Assembly (NCBI GenBank): GCA_045589035.1
Contig: JAZNFJ010000119.1
Span: forward strand, 1-41,454
Origin: Avoscillospira sp045589035
Lineage (GTDB): Bacteria; Bacillota; Clostridia; Oscillospirales; Oscillospiraceae
Direction of reading: 5' to 3'
DNA: 41,454 bases
The notes beneath the pieces were generated by a model, which had not been told where the DNA came from, ran no database searches, and was given only the letters and a program-made list of their open reading frames with translations. Position 1 is the stretch's first letter. Each line of letters starts with the position of its first letter. Positions 26,642 to 35,057 of the stretch are shown one piece after another. Both the position numbers and the translations under genes were made by a program.

Positions 26642-27816
26642 TGAACGCAACACAACAGGGGATTTTAATTCTTCTGAAAAGTGCTATCACCGGAGAAGCA
26701 TTACCCCTGCCGGCGGATGTCGACTGGGAAACGGCGCAGAAGATTATCAAGTGCCACCAGATCGGACCTTTGGTCTATGCCGGTGCGGTCAACTGCGGTG
26801 TGGATAAAAATCTGCCGTGGATGCAGAAGCTGTTTCAGACCTACTGCAAAAATATGATGGTCAGCGAGATGCAGCTGCAGTCTGTCAAAAAGCTGTGTGA
26901 TGCTTTCGAGGAAGCAGGCATCGACTATATGCCCGTCAAGGGCTGCAATATGAAGCCCCGCTATCCCAAGCCGGAGCTGCGAGCCATGGGTGACGCAGAC
27001 ATCCTCATCAAGCTGGATCAGTACGATCGGATCGTGCCAATTCTGGAAGCGCAGCACTATAAAGAAGTGCTGGAAAGTGACCATGAACTGATCTGGAACG
27101 GTGGAATTTTGCATTTGGAACTGCATAAGCGGCTGATGCCCTCTTATAACAAAGACTATTTCCGTTACTTCGGCGATGGCTGGCGGCTGGCAAAGGTACA
27201 GACCGGCTGCCGCTGGGCTATGACGGCGGAGGACGAGTACATCTACCTCTTTACCCACTTTGCCAAGCATTACCGTGATGGCGGTATCGGCCTGCGCCAT
27301 GTGCTGGATCTGTGGGTCTTTGAGAGAAGCGTGCCAACTTTGGATGAAAGCTATGTCTGCCGGGAGCTGGAGAAGCTGCGGCTCCTGGAATTCCGGGAGA
27401 ATATCTCCAAATTGCTCCGTGTGTGGTTTGAAGAAGAAGAAACCGACGAAAAGACGGAATTTATCTCTCAGTTCGTCTTTGGCAGTGGCTCTTTTGGCAG
27501 CAAGGAAAACAAATCTGCTGCTGCTGGTGCCCGGGATGCGGAAACTGCAGGCTCTGCACAAAAGGGCAAGGCTATGCGGCTGCGGAAAATCCTGTTCCCA
27601 CCCCTTGAAAATATGCAGCTGATTTATCCCGCACTGAAAAAACTACCGGTTTTGCTGCCGGTGTTCTGGGTCGTGCGGTGGGTGCGGACAATTTTGTTCC
27701 GCAGAGATCGCATCGCTGTGCAGCGGAACAAGCTACAGCAACGCAGTGTAGAAGAAATCGAAACCTATCAGCAGGCCCTGGATTTTGTGGGCCTGGACTT
27801 CCAGTTTAAGGAGTAA
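26641..27816 (+). CDS. NTP_transf_5-family nucleotidyltransferase-like protein
   Basis: 391 residues matching the uncharacterised nucleotidyltransferase family PF14907: MPVKGCNMKPRYPKPELRAMGDADIL spans 97-122, with Lys100-Gly101 and the metal-binding pair Asp118/Asp120. A long helical C-terminus contains a Ser/Ala/Lys-rich insert (about 285-310) that looks unstructured. Members occur in lasso peptide clusters and in polysaccharide loci beside PqqD-like and HprK-like proteins, both present in this run. The ATG at 26641 overlaps the capE stop (TAATG); an in-frame ATG at 26626 is possible. It interrupts capE-capF. Its substrate is unknown. Confidence 0.82.
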   Translation: MNATQQGILILLKSAITGEALPLPADVDWETAQKIIKCHQIGPLVYAGAVNCGVDKNLPWMQKLFQTYCKNMMVSEMQLQSVKKLCDAFEEAGIDYMPVKGCNMKPRYPKPELRAMGDADILIKLDQYDRIVPILEAQHYKEVLESDHELIWNGGILHLELHKRLMPSYNKDYFRYFGDGWRLAKVQTGCRWAMTAEDEYIYLFTHFAKHYRDGGIGLRHVLDLWVFERSVPTLDESYVCRELEKLRLLEFRENISKLLRVWFEEEETDEKTEFISQFVFGSGSFGSKENKSAAAGARDAETAGSAQKGKAMRLRKILFPPLENMQLIYPALKKLPVLLPVFWVVRWVRTILFRRDRIAVQRNKLQQRSVEEIETYQQALDFVGLDFQFKE

Positions 27817-27818
27817 CT

Positions 27819-28985
27819 ATGAACATTTTGATCACCGGCGCAAAGGGCTTTGTGGGCCGCAATCTGTGTGCGGCGCTGGAGGAGATCCGCGTGGGTCACG
27901 ACCGCCGCCCTGACCATGAAATTGCCGATCTGACGGTCTTTGCCTATGATGTGGACAACACCCTGGAGGAACTGGATCAGTTCTGCAAGGAGTGCGATTT
28001 TGTCCTCAATCTGGCGGGAGTCAACCGCCCCAAAGACCCGGCAGAGTTTATGGCAGGAAACTTTGGCTTCGCCTCCACCTTGCTGGATACCTTAAAAAAG
28101 CATGGCAACACCTGCCCTGTGATGATCTCCAGCTCCGTGCAGGCCAGTCTGACCGGCCGCTATGCCGGCAGTCCCTACGGCGAGAGCAAAAAAGCTGGTG
28201 AAGACCTGTTCTTTGCCTATGGCAAAGAGGTGGGTGCGGAGGTTCTGGTCTTCCGCTTCCCCAATGTCTTCGGCAAGTGGTGCAGACCCAACTACAATTC
28301 CGCCATCGCCACCTTCTGCCACAACACCGCCAACGGCATGCCCATTCAGGTCAACGATCCCACGGTGGAAATGGATGTGGTGTACATCGACGATGTGGTG
28401 GAGGAACTGATCGCGGCTGTCCGCGGCAATGCCAATAAGCTGGCTGACGGTTACTGCGCTGTCCCGGTCCACCATGAAACCACCCTCGGCTTTATTGCCG
28501 ATACGATTTTGTCCTTCCCCAAGCTGCGGGAAAGTCTGGCTGTGCCCCAGTTGGATGATCCTCTGGTCAAGAAACTCTATGCCACCTGGCTCAGCTACCT
28601 GCCCAAGGAAAGTTTTATCTACGATCTGAAGATGAACTGCGATGCCAGAGGCAGCTTTACGGAGATCATCCGTACTGCTGATCGGGGTCAGTTCTCTGTG
28701 AACATTTCCAAGCCCGGCATCACCAAGGGTAACCACTGGCACCACACCAAAAACGAGAAATTCGTGGTGGTGGCAGGTCACGGTCTGATTCAGCTGCGGA
28801 AGATCGGCAGCGAGGAGATCGTGGAATTTGAGGTTTCCGGTGAGAAGATCCAGGTGGTGGAAATGATCCCCGGCTACACCCATAACATCATCAATCTCAG
28901 CGAAACGGAAGATCTGGTGACCTTCATGTGGGCCAACGAGCCTTTTGATCCCGCCAGACCCGATACCTTTTTCTTGGAGGTTTGA
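27819..28985 (+). CDS. capF: CapF-type UDP-sugar epimerase/reductase with cupin domain
   Basis: 388 residues in two domains, as in CapF. An SDR domain has GAKGFVG (7-13) and Tyr120/Lys124 in YGESKKAGE. A C-terminal cupin (about 265-388) contains GNHWHHTKNEKF (304-315), the metal-binding His cluster. CapF epimerises (cupin) and then reduces (SDR) the CapE product toward UDP-L-talosamine. AAGGAG lies six bases upstream; it starts two bases after the NTP_transf_5 stop. Confidence 0.94.
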   Translation: MNILITGAKGFVGRNLCAALEEIRVGHDRRPDHEIADLTVFAYDVDNTLEELDQFCKECDFVLNLAGVNRPKDPAEFMAGNFGFASTLLDTLKKHGNTCPVMISSSVQASLTGRYAGSPYGESKKAGEDLFFAYGKEVGAEVLVFRFPNVFGKWCRPNYNSAIATFCHNTANGMPIQVNDPTVEMDVVYIDDVVEELIAAVRGNANKLADGYCAVPVHHETTLGFIADTILSFPKLRESLAVPQLDDPLVKKLYATWLSYLPKESFIYDLKMNCDARGSFTEIIRTADRGQFSVNISKPGITKGNHWHHTKNEKFVVVAGHGLIQLRKIGSEEIVEFEVSGEKIQVVEMIPGYTHNIINLSETEDLVTFMWANEPFDPARPDTFFLEV

Positions 28986-28987
28986 CC

Positions 28988-30130
28988 ATGGAAAAGCTGA
29001 AACTTATGACCATCATCGGCACCCGGCCGGAGATCATCCGCCTGTCTGCCGTCATCAAAAAATGCGATCTGTACTTTAACCAAATCCTTGTCCATACGGG
29101 CCAGAACTACGACTACACCCTCAATCAGGTGTTTTTTGATGATCTGGGTCTGCGGGCACCGGATTTTTATCTCAATGCTGTCGGTGCGGATCTGGGCGAA
29201 ACCATCGGCAATATCATCGCCAAAAGCTACAAGCTGATGGTGGAGCAACAGCCGGATGCGTTGCTGATTTTGGGCGATACCAACTCCTGCCTGTCCGCCA
29301 TCGCCGCCAAGCGGCTGCACATTCCCATCTTCCACATGGAAGCGGGCAATCGCTGCAAGGATGAGTGCCTGCCGGAGGAAACCAACCGCAGAATCGTGGA
29401 TATTATCTCCGATGTGAATCTGGCCTACTCCGAGCATGCCAGAAAGTACCTCCATGAGTGCGGCCTGCCCAAGGAGCGGACCTATGTGACCGGCTCTCCC
29501 ATGGCAGAGGTGCTCCGTGCCAACCTGCCCCAGATCGAAGCCAGCGATGTCCATACCCGTCTGGGTCTGACCAAGGGCAAGTATATGCTCCTGTCCGCCC
29601 ACCGGGAGGAGAACATCGACACGGAAAAGAACTTTACTTCTCTGTTTACTGCCATCAATGCCATGGCAGAGAAGTACGATATGCCCATTCTCTATTCCTG
29701 CCATCCCAGAAGCAAAAAGCGGCTGGAAGCCAGCGGTTTTGAACTGGACAGCAGGGTCATCTGCCATGAGCCTCTGGGCTTCCATGACTACAACTGCCTG
29801 CAGATGAATGCCTTCTGCGTGGTGTCCGACAGCGGCACTTTGCCGGAGGAATCCAGCTTCTACACCTCCATCGGTAAGCCCTTCCCGGCTGTGTGTATCC
29901 GCACCAGCACCGAGCGCCCCGAGGCATTGGACAAAGGCTGCTTCATTCTGGCGGGTATTGATGAAAAGAGCCTGCTGCAGGCGGTGGAAACGGCAGTTTC
30001 CATGGAAGAAAACGGCGACCATGGCATTCCCGTGCCGGATTATGTGGAAGAGTGCGTGTCCATGAAGGTGGTGCGGCTCATCCAGTCCTACACCGGCGTG
30101 GTCAATAAAATGGTCTGGAGAAAAAGCTGA
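28988..30130 (+). CDS. capG: CapG/WecB-type UDP-sugar 2-epimerase
   Basis: 380 residues of the UDP-GlcNAc 2-epimerase fold: IIGTRPEIIRLS (9-20), LLILGDTNSCLSA, FHMEAGNRC, PEETNRRIVDIISD and SDSGTLPEESS. Following capE and capF, it should carry out the last 2-epimerisation to UDP-N-acetyl-L-fucosamine rather than act in teichoic acid synthesis. GGAGG sits seven bases before the ATG. I chose the ATG at 28988 over a TTG at 28982. Confidence 0.92.
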   Translation: MEKLKLMTIIGTRPEIIRLSAVIKKCDLYFNQILVHTGQNYDYTLNQVFFDDLGLRAPDFYLNAVGADLGETIGNIIAKSYKLMVEQQPDALLILGDTNSCLSAIAAKRLHIPIFHMEAGNRCKDECLPEETNRRIVDIISDVNLAYSEHARKYLHECGLPKERTYVTGSPMAEVLRANLPQIEASDVHTRLGLTKGKYMLLSAHREENIDTEKNFTSLFTAINAMAEKYDMPILYSCHPRSKKRLEASGFELDSRVICHEPLGFHDYNCLQMNAFCVVSDSGTLPEESSFYTSIGKPFPAVCIRTSTERPEALDKGCFILAGIDEKSLLQAVETAVSMEENGDHGIPVPDYVEECVSMKVVRLIQSYTGVVNKMVWRKS

Positions 30131-30140
30131 GGAACAAGCG

Positions 30141-30875
30141 ATGGAATTTAAAATCAAACTGGCCGGCCGCGTCATTGAGGTCAAGGCCATGTATCCGTAT
30201 ATCAAAAAGTACTGCGAAGGTTATGTCTGCGACGAACCTGCGGATTTTTCTGTGGAAACCACACAGGCAGATCTGGAATTTGAGCGGGAAAAATCCGCCC
30301 GGGATGACATTGCGGAAGGCAGAGCGGTCATCGATCATCCCGACTCCTATCTGGAAACCCTTGCGGTCTATCGGAAGATCGTGGAAAAGCTGATGGATTA
30401 TGACAGCCTGTTGTTCCATGGCTCTGCCATTGCTGTGGATGGTGTGGCGTACCTGTTCACCGCCAAGAGCGGCACCGGCAAATCTACCCATACTCGCTTC
30501 TGGCGGGAAGCCTTTGGTGATCGGGCCGTCATGGTGAATGATGACAAGCCCCTGCTGAAGCTGACGAAAGACGGCGTGCTGGTCTGCGGTACGCCCTGGA
30601 ACGGCAAGCACAATCTGGGCACCAACATGACGGCGCCCCTCCAGGCCATCTGCATTCTGGAGCGCGGCGAACAGAACGAAATCGCGGAAATCACAGCGCA
30701 GGATGCTCTGCCCATGCTGCTGCAGCAGAGCCACCGTCCCGGCAATCCGGCAGCCATGGTCACTTATATGCAGATCATGGATCGGCTGACCAAAAATCTG
30801 AAGTTCTACCGACTGAAGTGCAATCTGAATCCCGAAGCTGCGATGGTTGCCCACGAGGGCATGCGGCCCAAATAA
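30141..30875 (+). CDS. HprK-like kinase (HprK-related / lasso-kinase type)
   Basis: 244 residues resembling the C-terminal kinase half of HPr kinase without its N-terminal domain: LLFHGSAIAVDG (90-101), Walker A GTGKST (111-116) and the VNDDKPLL motif (132-139). Such short HprK-like proteins are known as lasso peptide tail kinases and as 'HprK-related kinase' in polysaccharide loci with PqqD-like proteins. It is unlikely to phosphorylate HPr in sugar control. It is the last gene of the run; GAGGAA precedes the ATG. Target unknown: the 37-residue peptide (Ser8, Ser23, Thr30, Thr34, Ser35) is one candidate. Confidence 0.84.
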   Translation: MEFKIKLAGRVIEVKAMYPYIKKYCEGYVCDEPADFSVETTQADLEFEREKSARDDIAEGRAVIDHPDSYLETLAVYRKIVEKLMDYDSLLFHGSAIAVDGVAYLFTAKSGTGKSTHTRFWREAFGDRAVMVNDDKPLLKLTKDGVLVCGTPWNGKHNLGTNMTAPLQAICILERGEQNEIAEITAQDALPMLLQQSHRPGNPAAMVTYMQIMDRLTKNLKFYRLKCNLNPEAAMVAHEGMRPK

Positions 30876-30879
30876 AGCA

Positions 30880-30910
30880 AAAAGAATGACCGCTTTGCGG
30901 TCATTCTTTT
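30880..30910. terminator. Bidirectional terminator between convergent genes
   Basis: Positions 30880-30893 pair with 30897-30910 (14 bp, three-base loop), with A-runs on the left and T-runs on the right, so it works for both strands. It ends the polysaccharide operon and also the LysR gene, whose stop codon and last codons lie within the right arm. Confidence 0.92.
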
Positions 30911-31812
30911 ATATTCTCCCGGATCCACTGCTCTGCTGTGCGGATAAAAACTTCCGCAACAGGGGAGCGGTCGCCTTTGGGGATGGCCAGTGCAATGGTG
31001 CGGCTGGCAGCAGGCATGAGGCTGCGGACGTCCAGGTTTTGAGATCTTCCTTTGATGAGCAGCCGGGGAACAATGGAAATGCCCAGCCCCTGCTCCACCA
31101 TGGCCAGAATGGCATAATCGTCCCGGGTGGTGTATTTGATGTTGGGACGGATGCCGGCTTTGTCCAGAGCACGGTGGATATCCTGGGCAGAACTCTGCCG
31201 CAGACTGATAAAGGGATCTTTGGTCAGTTCTTCAATGGGAATCTGTTCTTTTCGGGACAGAGGATGCCCCTTGGGGAGGATGGCAACCAGAGGGTCTTCT
31301 GCCAATGGGATGGTCAGTACACCCTCCGGTGCGGGCAGACTGACAAAACCAAGGTCAATATCTCCGTTTTTGAGCCATTGCTCCATATCGTGATAGTCAC
31401 CGTTGAGCATCTGCAGCTCTACCTTGGGATGGGCATTCTGAAAATCCCGGATCATACCCGGCAGCCAGTGGACAGCCACGCTGGTAAAGGCACCAATCCG
31501 AACGGTGCCGGCATCGGCAGAGCGGATATCTTCTGCCAGTTCCTGCAATGCTTCGTTCTGCTCTAAAATGGCCTGCATTTTTGGCAGCAGAAGGGAACCG
31601 GCTTCTGTCAGCTGGATTCCGCTGCGGCTGCGCTGCAGCAGCGAGAAGCCGAACTCCTGCTCCAGATCCTTCAGCACATGGCTGATGCGGGACTGGGTGG
31701 AGTCCAAAGCCTGTGCTGCCTTGGTCAGACTGCCCAGTTCCACGGTCTTGACAAATACTTCATATTTTTTCATGCTCATGGGAAGCACCGCCGTTTCATG
31801 CGAATAATTCAT
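30901..31812 (-). CDS. LysR-family transcriptional regulator
   Basis: 303 residues from the start at 31812. The N-terminal winged helix reads MKKYEVFVKTVELGSLTKAAQAL followed by STQSRISHVLKDLE, standard for LysR. A substrate-binding domain (about 90-295) follows. The frame is open to 31902, but that lies upstream of the predicted promoter at 31834-31862, so a later start is required. 31812 follows AAAGAG at about nine bases; 31779 and 31773 (MSMKKYE, MKKYE) are alternatives. Divergent to the putP-like gene, which it probably regulates. Confidence 0.9.
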   Translation of the reverse strand: MNYSHETAVLPMSMKKYEVFVKTVELGSLTKAAQALDSTQSRISHVLKDLEQEFGFSLLQRSRSGIQLTEAGSLLLPKMQAILEQNEALQELAEDIRSADAGTVRIGAFTSVAVHWLPGMIRDFQNAHPKVELQMLNGDYHDMEQWLKNGDIDLGFVSLPAPEGVLTIPLAEDPLVAILPKGHPLSRKEQIPIEELTKDPFISLRQSSAQDIHRALDKAGIRPNIKYTTRDDYAILAMVEQGLGISIVPRLLIKGRSQNLDVRSLMPAASRTIALAIPKGDRSPVAEVFIRTAEQWIRENIKE

Positions 31813-31833
31813 GGATATGTGCTCTTTTTGTAC

Positions 31834-31862
31834 ATAATAATGGATAAATGCAGTTTTGGCAA
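31834..31862 (-). promoter_or_regulatory. Predicted promoter for the LysR gene
   Basis: On the minus strand TTGCCA (31862-31857) and TATTAT (31839-31834) are 17 bases apart. The transcript would start near 31827, giving a very short leader before the ATG at 31812. Confidence 0.6.
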
Positions 31863-31896
31863 TGGTTTTTTCTACGTTAATGTCACAAAGTGCCCG

Positions 31897-31925
31897 TTGC
31901 AAAAAGTTGCCAAATCGCCTATAAT
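31897..31925 (+). promoter_or_regulatory. Predicted promoter for the putP-like gene
   Basis: TTGCAA (31897-31902), 17 bases, then a perfect TATAAT (31920-31925). The 34 bases between the two divergent -35 boxes (31863-31896) are the natural place for a LysR operator, though I cannot assign a T-N11-A box with confidence. CATATC (31929-31934) and GATATATG lower down form a loose dyad in the leader. Confidence 0.7.
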
Positions 31926-31986
31926 CAACATATCACAATTATAGCATGGATATATGAAAAAAATTCATGCAAAGGAGAGAGTTATT

Positions 31987-33438
31987 ATGAACTGGGAAAT
32001 GGTAATTTTTATTGCCTATTTCGTCTTTATGCTGGGTATCGGCTTGTATTTCTTCTTCAAGCCCAACCAGAACGGCGGCGACAAGGATTACTTCCTCGGC
32101 GGCCGTCAGATGGGCGCATGGGTTTCCGCCCTGTCCGCCGGTGCATCCGATATGAGCGCATGGGTGCTCATGGGTCTGCCTGCATCCATCTTTGCTGCCG
32201 GTATGGGCCAGACCTGGATCGCTATCGGCCTGCTCATCGGCTATATCCTCAGCTGGATTTTTGAAGCACCCCGTCTGCGTCGCTTCTCCATCAAGGCTAA
32301 GGACTCCATCACCATTCCGCAGTACCTGACCAACCGCTTCCTGTCCGGCAGCAAGGCTCTGCAGGTGCTGTGCGCGGTGATTTTCCTGGTGGCTTACACA
32401 GTTTATGCTGCTTCCTCCATCAAGGCCTGCGGCACCCTGTTCAACACCGTTATGAACATCCCTGCCGAAACCGCCATGTACATTGCTGCATTCATCATCA
32501 TTGCCTATACCTTCCTGGGCGGCTTCTCCGCTGTCTGCTGGACGGACTTCTTCCAGGGTATGCTGATGCTGGCTGCGCTGCTGGTGGCACCCATCTTTGC
32601 GCTGGCTCTGGTGGAAAACCCCGCACAGGAATGGCAGGTTCTGGGCCAGGCCGGTTTCTTTAACTTCACCTCTTCCTGGCAGGATATCGTTTCCGGTCTT
32701 GGCTGGGGTCTGGGCTACTTTGGTATGCCCCATATCATTGTCCGCTTCATGTCCATCCGTTCCCACAAGGAACTGAAGAAGTCCCGCGTCATCGGCATTT
32801 CCTGGACTGCCATCATCCTGCTCATGTCCGTGGCTGTGGCCACCATCGGCAGAATGTTCCTGGGCGAGATCGAAGATACCTCCACCGTCTTTATCCAGAT
32901 GGTCCGTATGATCTTCCCTCCCATTCTGGCCGGTATCTGCCTGTCTGCCATTCTGGCAGCTTCCATGTCCACTGCCGACTCCCAGCTGCTGGCTTCTGCA
33001 TCTGCCTTTGCCAGCGACCTGTATAAGCCCGTCATCCGTAAGGACAAGGCCGGCGAAAAGGAAATGCTGTGGGTCAGCCGTATTGTGGTCATGGCCATTG
33101 CTGTGGTTGCTCTGTTTATCGCAAAGAACCCCAACTCCGGCACGATCATGGGTCTGGTGGAGAACGCATGGGGCGTCTTTGGTGCAGCCTTCGGTCCTGC
33201 CATTTTGCTGAGCCTGTTCTGGAAGCGGTTTAACTTCGCCGGTGCTGTGGCCGGTATCGCAGCCGGTGCTGTGGGCGACATTCTGTGGCTGGTGGTTCTG
33301 AAGTCCACCGGTATCTACGAGATCGTTCCCGGCTTCATCATTGGTCTGATCGTGGCTGTGGTGGTGTCCCTGTGCACCAAGGCTCCCAACGCAGAAGTGG
33401 AAGCCCTCTTTGACGAAGCAGTCAGCTGCGAAGATTGA
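31987..33438 (+). CDS. putP: PutP-type sodium:solute (proline) symporter
   Basis: 483 residues, about thirteen membrane spans, of the sodium:solute symporter family. DYFLGGRQMGAWVSALSAGASDMSAW is the N-terminal signature with the Na+/substrate region, and ILAASMSTADSQLLASASAFASDLY the typical later block. This matches proline symporters, with sodium-driven uptake across the membrane. AAGGAGAG lies seven bases before the ATG at 31987; the in-frame ATG at 31954 is too near the promoter. Substrate is predicted from family resemblance. Confidence 0.9.
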   Translation: MNWEMVIFIAYFVFMLGIGLYFFFKPNQNGGDKDYFLGGRQMGAWVSALSAGASDMSAWVLMGLPASIFAAGMGQTWIAIGLLIGYILSWIFEAPRLRRFSIKAKDSITIPQYLTNRFLSGSKALQVLCAVIFLVAYTVYAASSIKACGTLFNTVMNIPAETAMYIAAFIIIAYTFLGGFSAVCWTDFFQGMLMLAALLVAPIFALALVENPAQEWQVLGQAGFFNFTSSWQDIVSGLGWGLGYFGMPHIIVRFMSIRSHKELKKSRVIGISWTAIILLMSVAVATIGRMFLGEIEDTSTVFIQMVRMIFPPILAGICLSAILAASMSTADSQLLASASAFASDLYKPVIRKDKAGEKEMLWVSRIVVMAIAVVALFIAKNPNSGTIMGLVENAWGVFGAAFGPAILLSLFWKRFNFAGAVAGIAAGAVGDILWLVVLKSTGIYEIVPGFIIGLIVAVVVSLCTKAPNAEVEALFDEAVSCED

Positions 33439-33444
33439 TACAAA

Positions 33445-33490
33445 AAATAAGACTCCCGAAGCCATGGGGTTTGGGGGGTTTTTGTTTTTG
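33445..33490. terminator. Probable weak bidirectional terminator between convergent genes
   Basis: Between putP and gltS, GACTCCC (33451-33457) can pair with a G-run followed by T-runs (33474-33490). A-runs on the left serve the minus strand. The stem is imperfect with a long loop, so confidence is moderate. Confidence 0.5.
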
Positions 33491-34912
33491 TTATTCACTT
33501 TCTTTCCACTCGGGAACCGCATCTTTGAAGGTCTTGGGGAAGAGCTTTCTGCGGAACAGGAACGCGGAGTACAGCACCCACAGCACAAAGAAGATGGCAA
33601 AGGCGATGCAGGCTTTGGTGAAAGAGCCGGCGGCAAAGCCCAGCAGGAACAGCAGGGGGGCGATGAACACCATGGCAGGGAAGGTGGAAAGGATGTACAG
33701 GCTGGAAGTGGGGGTGATCAGACCGGGATCTGCTTCCTTCATAAGGATTACGCCGTTGGAAGCGGTGCCGGTCAATGTGCCGAAGCTCATCAGGAAGAAC
33801 TCATGCTCAAAGCCCTTGAAGCACTCCTTGGCGGTCAGCCGGATATAAATGTAGGTGATCACACCGCCGACCACGGTCAAGACCAGAATGGGCAGGATAT
33901 AGTTGCGGATGTCATTGATCTCAATGGCAGACACACCGGCCACGATCATTAAATCAAAGGCAAAACCGGAAATGCGGTCCATCTGGTAATTATTGATGTA
34001 GCCCCGGGTCATGACTTTGTCCTTCCGCAGCCGCTTGACCACAAACTTGATGAGGGTGGCGCCGATGGCGGCCCACATGAAGTTGAAGCCCCATGCGATG
34101 GAGTTGGTAAAGTCGGAGATGACAGCCAGCAGGCACATGATGCCAAAGGAAATGGCATAGGCCAGAGCCACAAAGCCCATCTGAATGGAGAATTTATCCA
34201 CAGACTCGCTGTCGGGGATCTCGTCACCGTCGGGGTTGGCGGGGTTTTCCGTTTCGGAAACAGTGGCCTTACGAACCTTCAGTAAGCCTTTGCGCTTAAA
34301 GTAGTTGATGTAGAACACACCGCAGACAGAAGCTACAATGAAGCCGATGGAAGCCAGAGAAAGACCGAAGCTGCCATTGCCGGCAAATTGAGCGGCAGGG
34401 GTGTTGGTGAAGTTGATATCCCAGCTGAGGGCATTGCCGGGACCCTGACCATAGGCCAGAGGCAGGATCAGTCCACAGACATAGGAAATGGGGTTGTGTC
34501 CGTTCCGGCTCAGGATGAACAGCAAAATGGTGATGCCCAGACCCACAAAGGCCTGCAGCATATAAGCACCGCCCTGCAGGGCTGCGAACTCAAAAATCTG
34601 TGCTTTGGTGCCCTTGAGGGTGCTTTTTTCTGTCTTCAGGGTCATGGCGGCGAAGCCGATGCCCAGACAGTGATAGGTGACCACCTGCATGGTGCGCATA
34701 TCCAGCAGCTGAAAACCGAAGGACTTACAGATAATGTTGGTGATGAGCAGCAGGGTACCGCCAATCAGTGCCGAAGGGATCAGACATTTTCGGAAAAGAG
34801 GAATTTGCGTGCGGAGAATGTTTCCCAGCAGCATAAACAGAAGAAGCAAACCGATTTGTACAAGGGTCTGCCAGACAGGACCGTAATTGGCCAAGGTAAA
34901 ATCCCAACTCAT
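33491..34912 (-). CDS. gltS: GltS-family sodium/glutamate symporter
   Basis: 473 residues with about ten to twelve membrane spans and two similar halves. YGQGPGNAL (first half) and GTLTGTASNGVILMKEADP (second half) match the glycine-rich substrate loops of GltS carriers. A hydrophilic, acidic loop near the middle (TENPANPDGDEIPDSES) links the halves. The ATG at 34912 follows GGGGG at eight bases; the frame extends further upstream, but across its own promoter. Substrate may be glutamate or another dicarboxylate. Confidence 0.85.
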   Translation of the reverse strand: MSWDFTLANYGPVWQTLVQIGLLLLFMLLGNILRTQIPLFRKCLIPSALIGGTLLLITNIICKSFGFQLLDMRTMQVVTYHCLGIGFAAMTLKTEKSTLKGTKAQIFEFAALQGGAYMLQAFVGLGITILLFILSRNGHNPISYVCGLILPLAYGQGPGNALSWDINFTNTPAAQFAGNGSFGLSLASIGFIVASVCGVFYINYFKRKGLLKVRKATVSETENPANPDGDEIPDSESVDKFSIQMGFVALAYAISFGIMCLLAVISDFTNSIAWGFNFMWAAIGATLIKFVVKRLRKDKVMTRGYINNYQMDRISGFAFDLMIVAGVSAIEINDIRNYILPILVLTVVGGVITYIYIRLTAKECFKGFEHEFFLMSFGTLTGTASNGVILMKEADPGLITPTSSLYILSTFPAMVFIAPLLFLLGFAAGSFTKACIAFAIFFVLWVLYSAFLFRRKLFPKTFKDAVPEWKESE

Positions 34913-34946
34913 GGAGGATACCCCCTTATTTTTTCTCTCGACACAC

Positions 34947-34975
34947 ATTATAAAATAGAAATGCGGTTCTGACAA
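34947..34975 (-). promoter_or_regulatory. Strong promoter for gltS
   Basis: On the minus strand TTGTCA (34975-34970), 17 bases, then a perfect TATAAT (34952-34947). The leader is about 28 bases. Confidence 0.85.
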
Positions 34976-34987
34976 CTGTTTTTTCCA

Positions 34988-35016
34988 TTGTCAAGGGCAT
35001 GCGAAGATGGTATACT
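34988..35016 (+). promoter_or_regulatory. Strong promoter for glgB
   Basis: TTGTCA (34988-34993), 17 bases, then TATACT (35011-35016) with an extended TG before it. It stands back to back with the gltS promoter, with 12 bases between the two -35 boxes, which mirror each other. Confidence 0.85.
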
Positions 35017-35057
35017 GGTCATATAGCAACAAAATTTCCTTTTTATGAGGTGGTTTT

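Noticed and set aside
30141..30875. HPr kinase/phosphorylase of carbon catabolite control
   Set aside because: The N-terminal HprK domain is absent and the context is a polysaccharide operon with a PqqD-like gene; the short HprK-related type fits better.
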